A DNA stretch of 64,000 bases. Source: CAVSCD01 sp963726335 (lineage in GTDB: Bacteria > Acidobacteriota > Aminicenantia > Aminicenantales > UBA8522). The first letter of the stretch is position 1, and each line of letters opens with the position of its first letter. The position numbers and the translations under genes are program-made. This document shows positions 26,769-35,577 of the stretch, piece after piece. The notes under the pieces were generated by a model that did not search any database, was not told the DNA's origin, and worked only from the letters and a program-made list of their open reading frames with translations. The stretch is taken from the NCBI GenBank assembly GCA_963726335.1, contig CAVSCD010000015.1, forward strand, positions 238,932-302,931. Reading direction: 5' to 3'.

Positions 26769-27986
26769 GTGACCAACGAACAGCGCTTGAGACGTCTCAA
26801 GAGCCGGGGCGTGGCGATCATCGATCCGCGTTCGACGCACGTTGCCGAAAACGTGAACCTGGAGTGGATCGAGCCCGGCGCCAGGATCCACGGGGGCTGC
26901 CGCATCGCCGGGAAATGGACTTTCATCGGGAAGGGGACGACGATCGGCCGGGAGGGACCGGCCGCCGTCGAGGATTGCGCCATCGGCCGCGACGTCGAGC
27001 TCAGAGGGGGCTCATTTCGAAGCTCGGTTTTTCTCGACAGGTCGGGCATGGGCCCCGGCGCTCACGTCCGGGCGGGCTGCCTCCTCGAGGAGGAAGCGAA
27101 CGGCGCTCACACGGTCGGGCTGAAGCATTCGATCCTGTTCCCGTTCGTCACGCTGGGCAGCCTGATCAATTTTTGCGATTGCCTGATGGCCGGCGGGACC
27201 GGCCTCCAAAACCACGGCGAAGTGGGGAGCTCTTATATCCACTTCAACTTCACACCGAACCAGGACAAAGCGACGCCGTCCTTGATCGGCGATGTGCCCA
27301 GGGGCGTGATGCTCGATCAGCGGCCGGTCTTCCTCGGCGGGCAGGGGGGGCTGGTGGGGCCGGCCCGGGTCGGTTTCGGGTCCGTTATCGCAGCGGGGAT
27401 CGTCTGCAGGGCGGATGTGGGCGAGAACGTGCTGGTCGCGGGAGTCAAACAGGAGCCGAAAGAATCGCCCTATAGGGCGGGGATCTACGTCCAGATCAGC
27501 AGGAAGGTCAAAAACAACATCAGCTACATCGCCAACCTCGTGGCGCTCAAGGCGTGGTATGCCGATGTCCGCTCGCGATTTCTGCACCCCGTCTTGCTTC
27601 AAAAAGCCGTCGCGGTTTTAAACGGAGCCTTGGCTGAGCGCGTTTCCCGGCTGAAAGAGCTGGCGGAGAAGATGCCCGGCTCAGCGGCAGGGCTCAAAGG
27701 CGTTAAAATAGCGGGGATTGATAAGGTCATAAAGCAGCAGAATGAATTCCAGGCCGCGTGGCCGAAGCTTGAGGACCTGCTGAGTGGGTTCGCCGAAAGC
27801 AACGGACAGAGCGGTAATGTGCTCAGGGATGATTTTCTGAACCGGCTGGCCAAGACGGCGGGCAGAGATTATATCAGCGCCATCCAGGCGCTCGATGCCG
27901 GCGCCAAACGGCAAGGAACGGAGTGGCTCTCGGCGATCGTCGCCGCTGTCGAGAATGGGGCCCTAACCATCCTACCTTCCTTCTGA
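26769..27986 (+). CDS. Left-handed beta-helix (GlmU C-terminal-like) protein
   Basis: The 405-residue protein begins with hexapeptide-like repeats (VNLEWIEPGARIHGGCRI, WTFIGKGTTIG, VELRGGSFRSSVF, GAHVRAGCLLEEEANGAHTV) like the left-handed helix of GlmU and related UDP-sugar enzymes, but has no nucleotidyltransferase domain. SSYIHFNFTPNQDKATPSLI and VGFGSVIAAGIVCRADVGEN continue the fold. The last 150 residues are helical. A sugar-nucleotide acetyltransferase or regulatory role is possible. The GTG start overlaps the stop of a four-codon frame that begins at an ATG (26758) placed ideally after AAGGAG; this is either a leader or a missing base near the start. Confidence 0.65.
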   Translation: MTNEQRLRRLKSRGVAIIDPRSTHVAENVNLEWIEPGARIHGGCRIAGKWTFIGKGTTIGREGPAAVEDCAIGRDVELRGGSFRSSVFLDRSGMGPGAHVRAGCLLEEEANGAHTVGLKHSILFPFVTLGSLINFCDCLMAGGTGLQNHGEVGSSYIHFNFTPNQDKATPSLIGDVPRGVMLDQRPVFLGGQGGLVGPARVGFGSVIAAGIVCRADVGENVLVAGVKQEPKESPYRAGIYVQISRKVKNNISYIANLVALKAWYADVRSRFLHPVLLQKAVAVLNGALAERVSRLKELAEKMPGSAAGLKGVKIAGIDKVIKQQNEFQAAWPKLEDLLSGFAESNGQSGNVLRDDFLNRLAKTAGRDYISAIQALDAGAKRQGTEWLSAIVAAVENGALTILPSF

Positions 27987-28111
27987 CCGGGGGAGCTCCC
28001 GCCAACTGCCGTTCGCATGTTCGTTCCTTTGAATCTTCATTGACAGGGACATCGGGACTCGCTACCATCCTCAGACGTTCGATGGTGCGCGTTTCGCCGG
28101 GGCGGAGCTGA

Positions 28112-29266
28112 ATGACCAAGGCTGCCATGACTGCCGAAATCCATAAGGCCCTTTCTATTGTCATACGGTGCTTAAAACGAGAGGGCTATGGAAGAATTCA
28201 GTACTTTCCTAAAGGTCGAGGCGGATACTTAGCCCACGAATTCTTAGTGCTGCGTTCTTTTTTACTGAAAGATAATGTCAGTCTCTTTAGGACGTCGGGC
28301 CTGCACGCGGTCTATGAGAGATTGATGCGCGGTGTCTATCCGAAGCTCTATGATCTCTATGGGCTTTTCTTCCGCTGTGAGGAGTCTCCTCTGGCGGTTT
28401 TCCGCAAGTTCTTCGATCAAGATGAGATCGATCTCCTGAGAAGGGATGGCCTCCTCGCGTGCGCCGACGAACGATGCCGCAGCCGTTATCGATTTGTTCC
28501 CGTTGATGACCTGATGATGATCAGCAGCCCCGATAGTGATGCCGCTGATCCCGATTATCTTCCCATTGAAGGCGATGCGGTCATTTTATGGCACTGGCTC
28601 AAGAGATCGCTGGACAAACCGGCGAAGGACGCGCTGGAGATCGGCTGCGGCACGGGCTTTCTGTCAATCTGGATGGCACGGATTGCACACACCGTGACCG
28701 CGACCGATATCAATGAGCGGGCACTGGAATTGACCCGATGGAATGCCGGAATTAACGGGATTGAAAACGTGCTGACTCTGAAATCGGATGTCTACTCTGA
28801 TGTCCGGGGAAAATTCGACCTGATCCTTGCCAACCCGCCGTTTATATTTCTTCCGCACGAGTGTGCCGGGAAAAAGTTTATATACGGAGGGCACCTGGGC
28901 CTGGAAATAGTGGAAAAAATATTGGTTGGCCTTGACCAGCACCTCAACGACAAAGGGATTTCGTACATATTGGCCATGTCTTATATCAGTGATAACGGCA
29001 TCGACGCACTGTCCGAGTTGGTAAAAAGCATGTTCCACGGAAAGCCCTATTCCATCACTCTTCAACAGCTTGATTATTTGCCCCTGCCGATAAAATATTC
29101 CTCATTTTACAGAAAGAACCGAATCTCTTATTCGATCCTCTACTTGATCAGGATCCAAAGAGGGGAGGCTTACGAATTCGCCCATATTCCCATTGGCGGC
29201 GTTTCTAAAGCCATAGGCCATCTCAAGATCAGGCGATTGAAATCAAGGTCCGCTGCGCCGCGCTGA
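28112..29266 (+). CDS. SAM-dependent methyltransferase with NPPF motif
   Basis: The 384-residue protein has a C-terminal class I methyltransferase domain: motif I ALEIGCGTGFLSIWMA (about 170-185), VTATDINERALEL, and the catalytic-type LILANPPFIFLPHE (about 238-251). NPP[FY] enzymes methylate amide or exocyclic amino nitrogens, as in PrmC/HemK-like and N6-adenine enzymes. The N-terminal 150 residues are an unrecognised substrate domain. It is clearly lower in GC than its neighbours, suggesting recent transfer. The start has GGAG upstream; a second ATG lies five codons on. The target is unknown. Confidence 0.75.
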   Translation: MTKAAMTAEIHKALSIVIRCLKREGYGRIQYFPKGRGGYLAHEFLVLRSFLLKDNVSLFRTSGLHAVYERLMRGVYPKLYDLYGLFFRCEESPLAVFRKFFDQDEIDLLRRDGLLACADERCRSRYRFVPVDDLMMISSPDSDAADPDYLPIEGDAVILWHWLKRSLDKPAKDALEIGCGTGFLSIWMARIAHTVTATDINERALELTRWNAGINGIENVLTLKSDVYSDVRGKFDLILANPPFIFLPHECAGKKFIYGGHLGLEIVEKILVGLDQHLNDKGISYILAMSYISDNGIDALSELVKSMFHGKPYSITLQQLDYLPLPIKYSSFYRKNRISYSILYLIRIQRGEAYEFAHIPIGGVSKAIGHLKIRRLKSRSAAPR

Positions 29267-29293
29267 ACCCTGCCGCGGCGATAACGCCGATTT

Positions 29294-30193
29294 CTATTTC
29301 TGTTCGGCGCGCTTGAGCAGCCGCTCCCAGCTCTTGTCCACCTCATCCTGCATATGCTGGATCTCCTCGTCCTTGAGGTGGCGGAAGCGGCCCTGGAGCC
29401 GGAGGTAGTCGGCGATCGGCTTTTTCTCGCGCGGCTTGACGTTGATCGTGTATGTCTCGCCGTTCTCGATCTCGTAGAGGGGAAAGCTGCAATTCTGGAC
29501 GACCATCCGGCCGAACTTGACCGTATCCTCCGGCCGGCTCTTCCAGCCCGTGGGGCAGGGCGCGTAGATGTGGAAAAACCGCGTCCCCTTGATCTCCTTG
29601 GCCTTCTTCATCTTCTTGACGAGGTCCTCGGGGTAGCTCGTGTTGGCCGTCGCCTGGTAGGGGATGCGGTGGGCGGCCATGATGGCGTCGATGTCTTTCT
29701 TCGGCCGGTCCTTGAAGTGCTTGACGGGCGTCGTCGTCGTCCAGGCGCCATAGGGCGTCGCGCTCGAGCGCTGGATGCCCGTGTTCATATAGGCTTCGTT
29801 GTCGTAGCAGACGTAGATGATGTCGTCGTTCCGCTCGGCGGCGCCGCTCAGCGCCTGGATGCCGATGTCGAACGTCCCGCCGTCGCCCGCCCAGGCCACG
29901 ACCGTCGTCTCGGTGTCGCCCACCATCTCGAGCCCCGCCTTGAGCCCCGAGGCCGACGATGCGGCCGTCTCGAAAGCGCAGTGGAAAACGGGGACGCCGA
30001 GCGACGAGTGGGGGAAGGCGCCGTCGATGACCGACCAGCAGCAGGCCGGGATGCAGAGGGCCGTCTTCTGGCCCAGGGCCTTGAGGACGTAGCGCATGGC
30101 GAGCGTCGCGGCGCAGCCCTGGCAAGCCAGGTTGCCGGGGGTCATCAGCTCCTCGACGGGGAGGCTCAGCTTCATCGTCTTCTCTTTCTTCAT
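29294..30193 (-). CDS. porB: 2-oxoacid (pyruvate):ferredoxin oxidoreductase, beta subunit
   Basis: This subunit binds thiamine diphosphate. The 299-residue protein has an N-terminal Cys pair (LACQGCAATLAMRYVL), the second-Cys region CIPACCWSVIDGAF, and the ThDP/Mg motif WAGDGGTFDIGIQALSG (GDGG...) followed by CYDNEAYMNTG. CPTGWKSRPEDT is conserved in pyruvate synthase beta chains. The start at 30193 overlaps the alpha stop as ATGA, which I prefer to an in-frame start 18 bases upstream. It ends the gamma-delta-alpha-beta operon, which oxidises pyruvate to acetyl-CoA with ferredoxin, or runs in reverse. Confidence 0.93.
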   Translation of the reverse strand: MKKEKTMKLSLPVEELMTPGNLACQGCAATLAMRYVLKALGQKTALCIPACCWSVIDGAFPHSSLGVPVFHCAFETAASSASGLKAGLEMVGDTETTVVAWAGDGGTFDIGIQALSGAAERNDDIIYVCYDNEAYMNTGIQRSSATPYGAWTTTTPVKHFKDRPKKDIDAIMAAHRIPYQATANTSYPEDLVKKMKKAKEIKGTRFFHIYAPCPTGWKSRPEDTVKFGRMVVQNCSFPLYEIENGETYTINVKPREKKPIADYLRLQGRFRHLKDEEIQHMQDEVDKSWERLLKRAEQK

Positions 30194-31344
30194 CGCTTCA
30201 CTCCTATCCACGAGATCTCCCGGTCGGGCTTGGGCTGGGAGAGCGTTTGCCGCGCGATCTCCCTGAAGGAGTCGACGGTGATGTCGCGGCCGCCCAGGCC
30301 GGTGATGAAGCCGAACAGCGGCGCGTTGTGGTCGTGGCCGTAAAGCGCCGATTTGACCTCCTGGTAGAAGATGCCGTGATGGCCGTAGCTGATATTCCGG
30401 TCGACGACGGCGACCTTTTTGGCCTTGCCGAGGATCTCGCGGACCGCTTCGAAGGGGAAGGGCCGGAAGACCTTGATCCTGAGGTTGCCCGCCTTGAGGC
30501 CGTCCCGGCGGAGGGCGTCGACGGCCACCCGGGCGGTGTAGCCCGCGGTTCCCGAGGTGACGAGGACGATCTCGGCGTCTTCGCAGCGGTAATCCTCGAC
30601 GAGACCGAGGTAGCGGCCGAACGCTTTTTCGAATTCGCGTCCGGTCTCCTCGATCAGGGCGGGCGCTTTCTCCATGTCGACCTGGAGCTTGTACCGGAGC
30701 TCGAAATAGTTCTCGGGTCCGGTCAGGCCGCCGAACGCGTGCGGGTCGGCGGGCGTCACCCGGAAAGGCGGGTTGAACTTGGGCAAGTAGGCGTCCACTT
30801 TATCCTGGTCGGGGATCTCCACGACTTCGTAGGTGTGCGAGAGGGCGAAAGCGTCCAGAATAACCATGCTCGGGATCATCAGGGTTTCCGATACCTTGAA
30901 GGCCTGGATGACCGTGTCGAGCACTTCCTGGTTCGAGGCGCAGTAGAACTGGAGCCAGCCCGTGTCGCGCTGGGAGAGGCTGTCGTTCTGATCGGTCCAG
31001 ATGCTCCAGCCGGGCGCCATGGCGCGGTTGATGTCCCCCATGACGATGGGGTTCCGGCCGCCCGACGCCCAATGCAGAAGCTCATGCATCAGGGCCAGGC
31101 CCTGGGCCGAGGTCGCGGTGAAGGTGCGGGCGCCGGCCATCGAGGCGGCGATGCTGGCGGCCATGGCCGAGTGCTCGGACTCGACCTTGATGAACTTGGC
31201 GTCGAGCGTTTTCGAGGCGCACATCTCGGAGAGAAGCTCGACCACCTGCGTCTGGGGCGTGATCGGGTAGGCGGCGATGACCTGCGTCCGGGCCAGCGCG
31301 GCGCCCCAGGACAGGGCGTGGTTTCCCATGATCACTTTCTTCAT
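30190..31344 (-). CDS. porA: 2-oxoacid (pyruvate):ferredoxin oxidoreductase, alpha subunit
   Basis: The 384-residue alpha chain begins MKKVIMGNHALSWGAALARTQ and has the pyrimidine-binding region AYPITPQTQVVELL, FIKVESEHSAMAASIAASMA and TFTATSAQGLALMHELLHWA (residues seen in pyruvate-type enzymes). SHTYEVVEIPDQ and the C-terminal VAVVDRNISYGHHGIFYQEV follow. The ATG at 31344 overlaps the delta stop (ATGA). The open frame extends further upstream but that part is out of frame with any homology. Substrate assignment to pyruvate is by resemblance. Confidence 0.93.
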   Translation of the reverse strand: MKKVIMGNHALSWGAALARTQVIAAYPITPQTQVVELLSEMCASKTLDAKFIKVESEHSAMAASIAASMAGARTFTATSAQGLALMHELLHWASGGRNPIVMGDINRAMAPGWSIWTDQNDSLSQRDTGWLQFYCASNQEVLDTVIQAFKVSETLMIPSMVILDAFALSHTYEVVEIPDQDKVDAYLPKFNPPFRVTPADPHAFGGLTGPENYFELRYKLQVDMEKAPALIEETGREFEKAFGRYLGLVEDYRCEDAEIVLVTSGTAGYTARVAVDALRRDGLKAGNLRIKVFRPFPFEAVREILGKAKKVAVVDRNISYGHHGIFYQEVKSALYGHDHNAPLFGFITGLGGRDITVDSFREIARQTLSQPKPDREISWIGVKR

Positions 31345-31640
31345 CTCTTTTCCTCCACCATGGCGATGCACTTGGTGGGGCATTCCTCGGCGCAGATGCC
31401 GCAGCCTTTGCAGTAGTCGTAGTTGACCGCCGGGAACTCGTCGATGATCTCGATCGAGACATCGGGACAGAATTTCCAGCAGATGCCGCACTGAATGCAG
31501 GCCGCGAGGTCGATGACCGGCCGGATGTTCCGCCAGGCTCCCGTCTTGTTGTAGAGCATGGAGCCGAGGGACATCGGGACCATCGGGACATCCTTCTCGG
31601 AAGTGAAGGTGATCTTTTCGGCTTTTTTCCTGTCTCTCAT
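31341..31640 (-). CDS. porD: 2-oxoacid:ferredoxin oxidoreductase, delta (ferredoxin-like) subunit
   Basis: The 99-residue protein carries two [4Fe-4S] motifs, CIQCGICWKFCPD and CKGCGICAEECP, each ending in the usual CP. It passes electrons from the alpha-beta catalytic unit to external ferredoxin. The N-terminal GSMLYNKTGAWRNIRPVID is typical of POR delta. It begins 15 bases after the gamma stop and its stop overlaps the alpha start. Confidence 0.95.
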   Translation of the reverse strand: MRDRKKAEKITFTSEKDVPMVPMSLGSMLYNKTGAWRNIRPVIDLAACIQCGICWKFCPDVSIEIIDEFPAVNYDYCKGCGICAEECPTKCIAMVEEKR

Positions 31641-31655
31641 CGGATTCCTTTCGGC

Positions 31656-32210
31656 TCAGAGAAGCCGCTCGGCCTTGCCGTAGGCTTCCTCGGCGGCGGC
31701 GACGTTGGCCTCCGCCTTCACCGGCACCCCCTCGGCGACGGCCGCGGTGAGAGAATCGAGGCGCGTCAGGTTCAGGATCTTGACGATGGCGCCGACCATG
31801 GCCGTGTTGACGATGGGCGCGGCGAGCGACCCCAGCTTGTGCCTGACGGCGATCCCGTTGGCGTTGACCGTGGCCACCCGGAATCTGGGCGCATAGGCGA
31901 AATCCGCCGGCTTCTTGTCGGAGTTGATGATGATCACGCCGTTGTCCTTGAGGCCTTCGGTGATGTCGATGACTTCGACGAGCGTCGGGTCGACGACGAC
32001 GACGTGGTCCGGGGTGTAGATCCGGCTCTTGTCGTAGATCGGCCCGCTGTCGATCCGGATGAACGAGTAAACCGGCGCTCCCCGCCGCTCGACCCCGAAC
32101 TCGGGATAGGCCTGGACGTAGTTACCCTCTTTGGCCAGGGCGTCCGCCAGAATTTTCGACGCGACCACCGTTCCCTGACCGCCGCGGCCGTGGAATCTGA
32201 TCTCGACCAT
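31656..32210 (-). CDS. porG: 2-oxoacid:ferredoxin oxidoreductase, gamma subunit
   Basis: The 184-residue gamma chain has the signature start MVEIRFHGRGGQGTVVASKILADA, then YVQAYPEFGVERRGAPVYSF and DHVVVVDPTLVEV. AAPIVNTAMVGAIVKILNLT near the end is also conserved. Its ATG overlaps the stop of the fumarase alpha gene by one base (TAATG), so the two are translationally coupled. This is the first POR gene in the order gamma-delta-alpha-beta, as in archaeal and Thermotoga-type enzymes. Confidence 0.95.
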   Translation of the reverse strand: MVEIRFHGRGGQGTVVASKILADALAKEGNYVQAYPEFGVERRGAPVYSFIRIDSGPIYDKSRIYTPDHVVVVDPTLVEVIDITEGLKDNGVIIINSDKKPADFAYAPRFRVATVNANGIAVRHKLGSLAAPIVNTAMVGAIVKILNLTRLDSLTAAVAEGVPVKAEANVAAAEEAYGKAERLL

Positions 32211-33067
32211 TACAGCTCAAACTCCTTGACGCGGTGCGAATGGCACTGGATGTTGACCGCCGCCGGCATCGAGGCGATATGGCAGGGGTAGGATTCGACG
32301 TGGACGGCGAGCGCCGTGATGCGTCCCCCCATGCCCTGGGGGCCGATGCCGAGCATGTTGATCCTCTCGAGCAGCCGCTTCTCCAGGTCGGCGTAGAAGG
32401 GATCGGCGTTGTGCGAGCCGAGGGGGCGCCGCAGCAGCGCCTTCTTGGCCAGCCAGGCGGAATATTCGAAGTTCCCGCCCACGCCCACGCCGACGATAAT
32501 CGGCGGGCAGGGGTTCGAGCCGCCCTTGTCGGCCGTTTCGACCACGAAGTCCTCGATGCCCTCGAGGCCCGCGGCCGGCGGGAACATCCGGATGGCGCTC
32601 ATGTTCTCGGCGCCGCCGCCCTTGGCGATGAACGAGATCTTGAAGACGTCGCCGGGGACGAGATCCCAGTGGATATAGGCGGGGGTGTTCGTGCCCGTGT
32701 TTTTGCGGCGGACCGGGTCCTCGACGACCGATTTCCGGAGGTACCCCTCGGCATAGCCGAGCCGCGTGCCCTCGTAGATGGCATCGCGGAGGCTTTCCAG
32801 GCCGTCGGTTTTCTCGAACCTGACGTCCTCGCCCAGCTCGACGGCGAAAACCGCGAGGCCCGTGTCCTGGCAGAGGCCGAGCCTCTCCTCGCGGGCGATA
32901 TCGGCGTTCTCCAGCATCTGCTTGAAGACCTCCTGGCCGGCCGGAGATTCTTCCTTGGCGGCCATGTCCTTGATGACGGCCAAAACGTCGTCCTGGAGCT
33001 CGAAATTGGCTTCCTGGACGAGGTTCTTGATCTTGTCCCTGACATCGGTAAGCTTGATGGTTTTCAA
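32210..33067 (-). CDS. Class I fumarate hydratase/tartrate dehydratase, alpha subunit
   Basis: The 285-residue protein matches the N-terminal (alpha) half of Fe-S fumarases and L-tartrate dehydratases. Cysteines for the [4Fe-4S] cluster occur in RLGLCQDTGLAVF, GSNPCPPIIVGVGVGG and AAVNIQCHSHR. The start is a TTG (33065-33067), chosen because a perfect AGGAGG lies six bases upstream (complement at 33074-33079). The beta subunit needed for a complete enzyme is not adjacent and not in the window. Coupling to POR genes suggests joint use in a reductive or oxidative TCA-type route. Confidence 0.9.
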   Translation of the reverse strand: MKTIKLTDVRDKIKNLVQEANFELQDDVLAVIKDMAAKEESPAGQEVFKQMLENADIAREERLGLCQDTGLAVFAVELGEDVRFEKTDGLESLRDAIYEGTRLGYAEGYLRKSVVEDPVRRKNTGTNTPAYIHWDLVPGDVFKISFIAKGGGAENMSAIRMFPPAAGLEGIEDFVVETADKGGSNPCPPIIVGVGVGGNFEYSAWLAKKALLRRPLGSHNADPFYADLEKRLLERINMLGIGPQGMGGRITALAVHVESYPCHIASMPAAVNIQCHSHRVKEFEL

Positions 33068-33170
33068 GAGATACCTCCTCGCCGTGGTTTGGAGATGGAT
33101 GAGTGTCCTAGTTTAAGACGGGCAAGGGGAGGTGTCAAGCGTAGGGAACGGCGCCGGGCGGCGGCGATGA

Positions 33171-34049
33171 TCAGGTTCGTTTCTTGAACTCGATGGCGAC
33201 CGACAGCCAGACTTTGACCCTGATCCCCTTGACCACGGCGGGCTCGAATTCCCACTGCTGGACGGCCCGGACAGCGGCCTGGTCGAACCCGGCGTACGCC
33301 TTCATGCCTTTTGCGATCTCGGTTTTGACCACGGATCCGGTCTCCGAAACCAGCGCGTTCACCATGACCGTGCCTTCGACCATCTTGGCTCCGACGGAGT
33401 TCGGATAAACGGCGGGGACGCGCTTGAGCGCCATGGGCGGCGTATCCACGAACTCGAGCGGGACGATATCCCCCTCTTTAAGGTCGTCGAGATTGACGGC
33501 GGGGTTCGTGGAGACGGGAGGCTCGGGGGCAGGGGCCTTGGGCTCCGCCGTATTCTCTCCCGGACTCTTCTCCGACGACGAAGTGCCCGCGTTCGTCTCC
33601 GCCGCCTGAGGAGTCTCCTCGGCCTCTCCCGGAAGGGGTTCTCTCTGGGGCTGGGCGATGCCGTAATAGGCCAACAGCTTCTCCATGGCCGGCCTGGCCG
33701 ACTCATGGATCCCCAATTTCGAAAGTCCCTCATCCCCCATGATCGCGGCGGCCGCCTGCAAGCTCTTTTCCGAAGCTTCGATATCCTTGGAATAATACCG
33801 GCAGATGCCGAGATAAACGTGGGCTTTGGCCATCAGCGTTTTGTTCCCGCCGAGCCCGAAGGCCGCGATCTCGAAGTCCCGGGCCGCTTCCGCGTAATTC
33901 CTGGCCAGGAACGACTTCTCCGCTTTTTCGAGGAGGTTCGTGTAGAAAGGGTCGATTTGTCCGGCGGCGTGTGCCGCGATCGAGCCAAAGAGCGCGCAGG
34001 CGAGGATCGCGGCCTGAAGAATCCGACGCCGTGACGTCTTCATGGACAT
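33171..34049 (-). CDS. TPR and TonB C-terminal-domain exported protein
   Basis: The 292-residue protein has an N-terminal export signal (KTSRRRILQAAILACALFG, cleavage plausible near AHA), TPR-like helices with a LGICRYYSKDIEASEKSLQ unit, a Pro/Glu/Ser-rich linker (about 135-195), and a C-terminal TonB domain (VPAVYPNSVGAKMVEGTVMV ... AVQQWEFEP). The RRR-I-L near the start resembles a Tat motif. Standard TonB instead has an uncleaved anchor and TPRs are not usual. The domain may bind outer-membrane transporters or be structural. No ExbB/ExbD genes are near. Confidence 0.8.
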   Translation of the reverse strand: MSMKTSRRRILQAAILACALFGSIAAHAAGQIDPFYTNLLEKAEKSFLARNYAEAARDFEIAAFGLGGNKTLMAKAHVYLGICRYYSKDIEASEKSLQAAAAIMGDEGLSKLGIHESARPAMEKLLAYYGIAQPQREPLPGEAEETPQAAETNAGTSSSEKSPGENTAEPKAPAPEPPVSTNPAVNLDDLKEGDIVPLEFVDTPPMALKRVPAVYPNSVGAKMVEGTVMVNALVSETGSVVKTEIAKGMKAYAGFDQAAVRAVQQWEFEPAVVKGIRVKVWLSVAIEFKKRT

Positions 34050-34177
34050 GACTGCGCTCTATATCCTAATCCTTGGCCTGATTCCCGTGCCGATTATTCT
34101 TAAATATAGCTCTCTCCCTGGGATTTGTCAAAGAAACGGCCCTGCTCAAGAGCTTGGTCCCAGCACTCGGGCCGATA

Positions 34178-35415
34178 ACTAAAAGCCGCCATCAGGAATG
34201 CTGATGGAGAGTCTTGTCCAGCCTGAAAGGGCCGGATTCGAGTCCTTTTCGTACAGCCAGAAGCCGGGTGAGGCAGAGCCCGCACCGAAGGCAACGGCCA
34301 AGGTGGAATCATGGCCCTTTCCATAATAGTCGCCCTTGATTGCAGAAACTTAGAATGTAGGCGCCGTTGACGAACGGGCTCAGACTGCCGCCGGCCGAAA
34401 AGTCGTAGATACGTAGGCCCCGCCCGAAGCCAGCGGGAGAATGATTTCCTCATCCCCGCCGTCTGTCCCATCCTGATCGAATGTCTCGAGTGCCGTTGAG
34501 CTCGAGGCCATCTGCTCAGCTGTGATCAGCGTCCAGGTGAATCCGTCGCCGTTCCAGTTCCCCGCGATACAGGCCGCCGTTCTCATCCTCGGCCAGCAAT
34601 TCAAGCGGCGGCGTCATCGGCGAATTGGACCTCCTTAACGAATTTGGCGCTCATAGAGCTGATCTGGAACCAACTCTTGTCGGCACCCTTGCAGAGCCAG
34701 AGGCCGAGGCTCCCGAAATCGGCGACCAGAGTCCTCGGCGCCGGCGGGATCGATGAAATGGGCCGACACGTAACTTCCGTCGGCGTTCTCGGTCCCCGTC
34801 AGCTGTTCGTAAGACCACGTGTCGCCGGCGGCCGACTTGCTGATGGTCCAGACTCCGACTCCGGGGAAGCTCCAACATCCCTCCTCGTGACCGGCTTCCC
34901 CGAGGTCCGTCCGGAGGCCGTTATAAGGGTCCAATCCCGACAATTGGGTCCAGCTCAGGTCGTCCCAATCATAACGCCATACACCCAGGGCGCCGAAATC
35001 GACCTGGATTTCCTGCCTCGAGTCGAAGTCATCATCGACCGCGAATAGACCTTGGGCATCGGCGACGGAAAGCTGCGTCCAGGCGCCCAGGTCCCAGTAC
35101 CACAGGCCGGTCGTCCCGAAATCAAAGACGGCCTCTTCGTCAGCGATGCCGTCGGCGAGCACGGAGATCATGGCCTCCGGGTTGAGGCTTGATTGCGAGT
35201 ACCAATGGCCCCCATCATAATACCAGACGCCGGCGGAACCGAAGTCGACGATGATCTCGTCCTGTGGGTCGAGACTATCGAAGTTGCCCATGATCGCGCT
35301 ATTTGTACCCGAGCGAGCTGTTATCAGGGTAATTGGGAATATCTTGGCCGAACGACGGCGCCGCCAGGAATGCAGCAAGGGCAATGATCCAAATGGTTTT
35401 TTTCATGTTGTTCAT
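34178..35415 (-). pseudogene. Secreted WxQLSG-repeat protein, frame-broken paralogue of the 41510 gene
   Basis: Read across at least four frame changes, this stretch gives about 410 residues colinear with the protein at 41510-42778: signal peptide MNNMKKTIWIIALAAFLAAP, NYPDNSSLGYK, repeats such as VDFGSAGVWYYDGGHWY and FDFGTTGLWYWDLGAWTQLS, EEIILPLASGGAYV, and the end GDYYGKGHDSTLAVAFGAG then ISIPDGGF. Visible breaks are near 35302, 34735, 34605 and 34380. Most downstream frames lack internal stops, so consensus indels are possible; true decay of a duplicate is the alternative. The function of the repeat family is unknown. Confidence 0.75.
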
Positions 35416-35577
35416 TTCTCCTCGCCCGTCGCTCTTGGCGCCTAACTGGCTCAATGGTTTTCTGCCTTATTCAATACCGCGTATCCTGGGGGTTGTCCAT
35501 CCCTCTTAAGAAGGATTTTTAGTTCCGATTGAAATTCTATGCAGTGAGAAGAATAAACGATCTCCACGAATTTTCTG

